The notes below the pieces were generated by a model. It had not been told where the DNA came from and searched no databases. It was given only the letters and a program-made list of their open reading frames with translations. A program made the position numbers and the translations under genes. From Hymenobacter sp. HSC-4F20 (lineage in GTDB: Bacteria; Bacteroidota; Bacteroidia; Cytophagales; Hymenobacteraceae), in the NCBI RefSeq assembly GCF_019599275.1, contig NZ_JAHZTD010000001.1, positions 310,001 through 374,000 on the forward strand: a DNA stretch of 64,000 nt, written 5' to 3'. Every line of letters starts with the position of its first letter. Positions within the stretch are counted from its first letter, which is position 1. Shown one piece after another: positions 60,434 through 64,000 of the stretch.

Positions 60434-61444
60434 TTACACTGTTTCATGGCCTTGGGCGGCTAGCTCGCGCAACACTTGGCGCAGGCCTTCCGGCTCCTGA
60501 ATTACTTGATGGATATGGGCCAGGTACTCGGCTTCGGCGCGCAGGTGGCGCTTGAGCTGGCGGATTTCCTGCTCCCGCTTCTTGCCGGTGCTCCCGAAAA
60601 AGCCGTTTTCACCGAATTTCAGGGCGTTTAGCTGCTGCTTCAGCTCTAGTTGCTGCTGGTGCAGGGCCTGGGTGTAGCGCGTGAGCACGTCATCGTCGGT
60701 GGCGGTGGTGGGGCCGGCTTCCGAGAGCAGCTGAAGCAGGGTGTACAGGTCGTTGGTTTCGTAGGCCTCCGTAATGCGCTGCATCAGGGCCGTTTTCTGC
60801 TGTTGCGCGGCCGGGTCGCGGGCCAGGTCGGGGTGATGGATGCGGGCCAGCTGGCGGTAGAGGATTTTGGTGTTGGAAAGCAGGCGCTGTTGCTGCTCGC
60901 GCGCCTCTAGCGCGGCGGCTTCCTGAGCCTTCTGGGCCTTGGTTTTGCGGTGGGCGCGGGCGTGCGCGGCGGCCTGCTCGTGGGGCGGCAGGTTGGGGTC
61001 GATGGCGGGGGTAGGGGCGGCAGCAGGAGTAGCTTCGTCCTCATCGTCTACCCGGCGGCGCGGGGCATATTTGCGCAGCATGTCCTCGGCCTCTTCCCCG
61101 AACCGATCCTGCAGGGCCCGCGCATTGCCCACTATCACCTCCTGAATCTGGCGCTGCTCCAGGCGCGTGAAATACTCCAGCAGCAAGGCTTCCTCCAGCG
61201 GCCCAAACAAAGCCCGGCGCGCCTCTACCACCGTAGCCGCGGCCGGGCCCACCTGCTGCCAGTAGCGGCGGCGCGCTTCGGCCTGCTCCTGGCGCAGTTC
61301 CCGCAGCCGCTGACGGAGGCCTTCTACCTGCTCTACGGCCGCCCGAAACGCCTGCTGGGCCGGCGTGCCCGGCGCTTCTCCGGCAGCTGGAACGGGTAGC
61401 GAATTAGCGGCGGGCAGGTCGGTGGCGGGGTTGTGCAGGTTCAT
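60434..61444 (-). CDS. J-domain co-chaperone-like protein
   Basis: A 336-residue acidic/basic helical protein. After an Ala/Pro-rich start, two coiled-coil stretches (about 35-130: VEQVEGLRQRLRELRQEQAE) lead to a J domain at about 195-255: ILYRQLARIHHPDLARD contains the HPD motif, followed by RITEAYETNDLYTLLQLL. A third coiled coil (HQQQLELKQQLNALK) ends the protein. It could stimulate an Hsp70, but the partner is unknown and no dnaK is near. ATG 61444 is chosen because a -7 box lies just before it; 24 codons upstream are open. Confidence 0.88.
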   Translation of the reverse strand: MNLHNPATDLPAANSLPVPAAGEAPGTPAQQAFRAAVEQVEGLRQRLRELRQEQAEARRRYWQQVGPAAATVVEARRALFGPLEEALLLEYFTRLEQRQIQEVIVGNARALQDRFGEEAEDMLRKYAPRRRVDDEDEATPAAAPTPAIDPNLPPHEQAAAHARAHRKTKAQKAQEAAALEAREQQQRLLSNTKILYRQLARIHHPDLARDPAAQQQKTALMQRITEAYETNDLYTLLQLLSEAGPTTATDDDVLTRYTQALHQQQLELKQQLNALKFGENGFFGSTGKKREQEIRQLKRHLRAEAEYLAHIHQVIQEPEGLRQVLRELAAQGHETV

Positions 61445-61448
61445 GGGG

Positions 61449-61456
61449 CAAAGGTA
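61449..61456 (-). promoter_or_regulatory. Candidate -7 promoter box, near-leaderless
   Basis: TACCTTTG on the minus strand, four bases upstream of the ATG (TACCTTTGCCCCATG). It matches TAnnTTTG exactly. Transcription from it would start at or just before the ATG, giving a leaderless message. Confidence 0.5.
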
Positions 61457-61613
61457 GGGTAGGACCTGGGCAGATACGGACGTAACGTAAAATTGGCGCC
61501 CCATACCGTATACCAACCCCCTGCTTATTGGTTAGTGCGTAGGCGTCAAAGCAATAGATAAGTTACTTTCGCTGAGTTTTAGTTTTCCCTCTGCCGGTAC
61601 AGTTCTGCTTCCC

Positions 61614-63596
61614 TTGTCTTCGTCCTTGATTTCCGTTCCGGCAGAGGAATTCCTGCCTGCGCTGCTCGACCTGTCCGTGAGCGGGGTGGTGTGCTATGAC
61701 CCTCTTACCAACGCGGCGGGGGAGATAGTAGATTTCGCCTTTGCCTACGTGAACCCGGTGGCCCGGCGCCTGCTAGGCGTGCCCACCCACCCGGCCACTA
61801 CCTACCTGCAGCAGTTTCCCGATACGCTCACCAACGGGGCCTTCGCGTTCCACCTCAACGCCTACCAGTCCGAGCAGCCTGCTTATTTTGATTTAAACTA
61901 CCAGGGCGGCGGCTACGATACCTACTGCCGGGTAGCCGGCCGGCGCCTGGGCCACCAGCTACTGGTGAGCTTTTCCTTTAGCCAGGAGCAGGACCGGAGC
62001 CAGGTAGAGCAGACGCTGCGCGAAAGCCGGGCCAGGGAGCAGGCCGCCCGCGCCCAAGCCGAGCTGGAGCGTGCCCGGTTGGAGCGGTTGTTTATGCACG
62101 CTCCGGCCGCCATCTGTATTCTCAGCGGCCCCGAGCTGGTGTACGAGCTGGTAAACCCTATTTATCAACAGTTCTTCCCCGAGCGCCAGCTGGTGGGCAA
62201 ACCCCTGCGGGAGGCCCTGCCGGAGCTAGCCGACCACGCCGCCTACTACACCATGCGGGAGGTGTTCGATACGGGCGTAACCAAATGGCAGCAGGCCCTG
62301 CACGTGCCCCTGGCCCGCACCGACAATGGGGGGCTGGAGGACCGCTACTTCAACTACGTGCAGCAGGCGCGCTACGATGAGCAGGGCCGCATTGATGGGG
62401 TATTGGTATTTGGCTTTGAAGTGACGGAGCAAGTGCGGGCCCGCCAGAGCGTGGAGGCCAGTGCCCAGCAACTCCGCCTGCTCACCGATACCCTGCCCGT
62501 GCTTATTGGCTACCTCGACCGGGAGCGGCGCTACCAGTTCACGAACGAAGCTTACCGGGCCTGGTTTAACCAAGATCCGGCGGCGCTGCTGGGCCGGCCG
62601 GTGCGTGAGGTGGTAGGCGAAAAAGCCTATGCCGCCACCAGTGGGTACATGGACCGGGCGCTGGCTGGCGAGCGGCTGGATTTTGAGGCCCAGATGCCCG
62701 ACCGGGAAGGCTTCACGAAGTACATCCGCACCAGCTACGTGCCTGACGTGCGCGATGGAGAAGTGGTTGGCTTCTATACGTTGGTTAATGACATTACGGA
62801 GCAGGTAGAAGCCCGCCAGCAAGTACAACTTCTCAACGAGGAGCTGGCCGGTATCAACGCGGAGCTGGTAGCTGCCAACGCCGAGCTCCACAACATGAAT
62901 ACCCAGCTCACGCGCACCAACGTCGATCTGGATACGTTCGTGTACACGGCCTCGCACGACCTGAAAGCGCCCATTATCAACATCGAAGGTATTCTGCAAG
63001 CCTTGCAGGAGCATCTTCCGCCCGAGGTACAGCAGGATGAGTTGGTAGGCCAGCTGCTGGGGTTGCTCCACGACACCGTGGCGCGCTTCCAGGTCACCAT
63101 CTCCCATCTGACCGACCTTTCCAAGCTGCAACTGGCCCACGCGGCGCCCGCCGAGCCGGTGCTGCTGGCGCTGGTAATAGAAGATGTGCGCCTGGATCTG
63201 GCCTCCGACCTCCACGCCGCTGCTGCCCAGCTTATCGTGGAGGTAGCCCCCGATTTACAGGTTTCCTTTGCTCCCCAAAACCTGCGCAGCATTGTGTACA
63301 ACCTGCTCAGTAATGCCGTGAAGTACCGCAGCCCCGACCGCGCTTCCGTGGTGCAGGTATCGGCGGAGCAGACTCTGCAAGGCGTTGTGCTTACTGTGCA
63401 AGACAATGGCTTGGGCTTGAGTGAGATGCACCAACGCCAGATATTCGGCTTATTTCAGCGCCTGCACACCCACGTGGAAGGAACCGGGGTGGGCCTCTAC
63501 CTAGTAAAGCGCCTGGTGGAAAACGCGGGCGGCACTATCTCGGTGCATAGCGAGGTAGGCGTGGGCTCCGCCTTCCGGGTTTCTTTTCCGGCGTAA
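61614..63596 (+). CDS. PAS sensor histidine kinase (HisKA type)
   Basis: A 660-residue soluble kinase paralogous to the one at 11380-14058. PAS-like domains lie at about 15-130, 150-275 and 285-395 (LFMHAPAAICIL, VGKPLREALPELADHAAY), then a coiled coil (VQLLNEELAGINAELVAANAEL). The phosphoacceptor motif is FVYTASHDLKAPIINIEG near 445, and the ATPase domain has LRSIVYNLLSNAVKYRS, VQDNGLGLS and GTGVGLYLVKRLV. The frame has no ATG before the first PAS domain; the TTG at 61614 is the best start. No response regulator adjacent. Confidence 0.92.
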   Translation: MSSSLISVPAEEFLPALLDLSVSGVVCYDPLTNAAGEIVDFAFAYVNPVARRLLGVPTHPATTYLQQFPDTLTNGAFAFHLNAYQSEQPAYFDLNYQGGGYDTYCRVAGRRLGHQLLVSFSFSQEQDRSQVEQTLRESRAREQAARAQAELERARLERLFMHAPAAICILSGPELVYELVNPIYQQFFPERQLVGKPLREALPELADHAAYYTMREVFDTGVTKWQQALHVPLARTDNGGLEDRYFNYVQQARYDEQGRIDGVLVFGFEVTEQVRARQSVEASAQQLRLLTDTLPVLIGYLDRERRYQFTNEAYRAWFNQDPAALLGRPVREVVGEKAYAATSGYMDRALAGERLDFEAQMPDREGFTKYIRTSYVPDVRDGEVVGFYTLVNDITEQVEARQQVQLLNEELAGINAELVAANAELHNMNTQLTRTNVDLDTFVYTASHDLKAPIINIEGILQALQEHLPPEVQQDELVGQLLGLLHDTVARFQVTISHLTDLSKLQLAHAAPAEPVLLALVIEDVRLDLASDLHAAAAQLIVEVAPDLQVSFAPQNLRSIVYNLLSNAVKYRSPDRASVVQVSAEQTLQGVVLTVQDNGLGLSEMHQRQIFGLFQRLHTHVEGTGVGLYLVKRLVENAGGTISVHSEVGVGSAFRVSFPA

Positions 63597-63670
63597 TCCA
63601 GGTCGTGTCCCTGCCTTGTTTTGAGAGGCAGTTCTACCTCATTCCAGCGTACAGATGGCCTTACTACAGG

Positions 63671-64000
63671 CTAGCCGAACACTTCATACGCCACCCGAAA
63701 CGTGTTGCAGTGGGCATCTACAATGTCGCGGAGCTGCTCGGAGTAGCCGCCGCCCATGCTCACGGCCACGGGCACTTGGTGTTGCTGGCAGAGGCGCAAA
63801 ACGTACTCGTCGCGGCGGCGGCAACCGGCCTGGGTGAGGGCCAGCTTGCCCAGCTTGTCGGTGGCCAATACATCAACGCCGGCCTGAAAGAAGATGAAGT
63901 CGGGCCGGACTTGGGTTAGCAGACGGGGTAGGGTTTCCCGTAGAATCCGGAGGTAGGTAGCATCGTCGGTGCCCAGGTCCAGGGCCACGTCCAGGTCCGA
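63671..64000 (-). CDS. Histone-deacetylase-family protein, 3' part
   Basis: The last 109 residues of an AcuC/HDAC-like zinc deacetylase whose start lies beyond the window edge. Visible parts are LDLGTDDATYLRIL, PDFIFFQAGVDVLATDKLGKL, VPVAVSMGGGYS and the C-terminal HCNTFRVA. The family removes acyl groups from amines or lysines; bacterial members include acetylpolyamine and acetoin-related enzymes. The metal ligands lie mostly outside the window apart from the Asp of GVDVL. Confidence 0.88.
   Translation of the reverse strand, partial: SDLDVALDLGTDDATYLRILRETLPRLLTQVRPDFIFFQAGVDVLATDKLGKLALTQAGCRRRDEYVLRLCQQHQVPVAVSMGGGYSEQLRDIVDAHCNTFRVAYEVFG

Noticed and set aside
1..64000. tRNA, rRNA, CRISPR array, insertion sequence or prophage
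   Set aside because: I looked for TPsiC-like tails, spaced direct repeats, transposases, integrases and phage structural genes and found none that I could support.

Overview
The window looks like chromosomal DNA of a Hymenobacter-like member of the Bacteroidota (Cytophagales). The evidence is high G+C, a secreted esterase ending in a type IX secretion sorting domain, Bacteroidota-type -7 boxes (TAnnTTTG) close to several start codons, few Shine-Dalgarno sites, and gene families typical of that group (M61 peptidase, lipase-maturation-factor-like membrane protein, very long PAS kinases with TNEEL coiled coils, CE15 esterase). The genus is an inference from gene content; there is no rRNA or tRNA gene in the window to test it. 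I saw no CRISPR array, insertion sequence or prophage.

Layout. 0.5-3.6 kb: a small orphan protein, an SDR oxidoreductase, and a DinB-fold protein downstream of a WYL/YafY regulator with a clear candidate operator between them. 3.6-14.5 kb: a signalling block with a five-PAS kinase, a CheB-CheR-PAS fusion, a divergent stand-alone CheB with a zinc-ribbon tail, a DUF3140 protein, a second PAS kinase and an HMA-like small protein. 14.6-24.3 kb: M61 peptidase, a paralogue of the first small orphan, tandem-UspA protein, M28 lipoprotein peptidase, RtcB RNA ligase, ThuA-like protein and SelO. 24.3-26.6 kb: a leucine-rich-repeat Ser/Thr kinase flanked by two SpoIIAA/STAS-like proteins. 26.7-34.1 kb: MsrB, LMF-like membrane protein, a UvrA-like ABC ATPase, a PmtA-like methyltransferase and a SulP transporter. 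34.1-41 kb: possible gene remnants, a three-gene operon of unknown small proteins, DinB-like, PurU, a DUF1989 plus YqcI/YcgG (GntA-type heme N-oxygenase family) pair, a decayed YfiT-like gene and an SDR. 41-50 kb: Tat-exported amine oxidase, a DUF937-OmpA fusion, CutC overlapping a glycosylasparaginase, and the T9SS CE15 esterase. 50.5-64 kb: a Tat-exported SDR, DUF3592, an epimerase with an AraC regulator, a PNPOx-fold protein, small envelope proteins including an unannotated 37-residue ORF, an XRE remnant, a third SpoIIAA-like protein, an alpha/beta hydrolase, a phytoene-dehydrogenase-like flavoprotein, a J-domain protein, a third PAS kinase and the 3' end of a histone-deacetylase-family gene.

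The strongest candidates for new biology are: (1) the DUF1989 / YqcI-YcgG pair, which looks like a minimal guanidine N-oxygenation module with a large hairpin in its leader; (2) the SpoIIAA-LRR kinase-SpoIIAA cluster; (3) the two small paralogues that share a conserved element of about 50 bp at the same distance upstream; (4) the three-gene small-protein operon at 35.0-35.9 kb; and (5) the 37-residue Trp/Leu-rich peptide overlapping a PH-domain gene. All functional assignments come from reading motifs by eye; no database search was possible.
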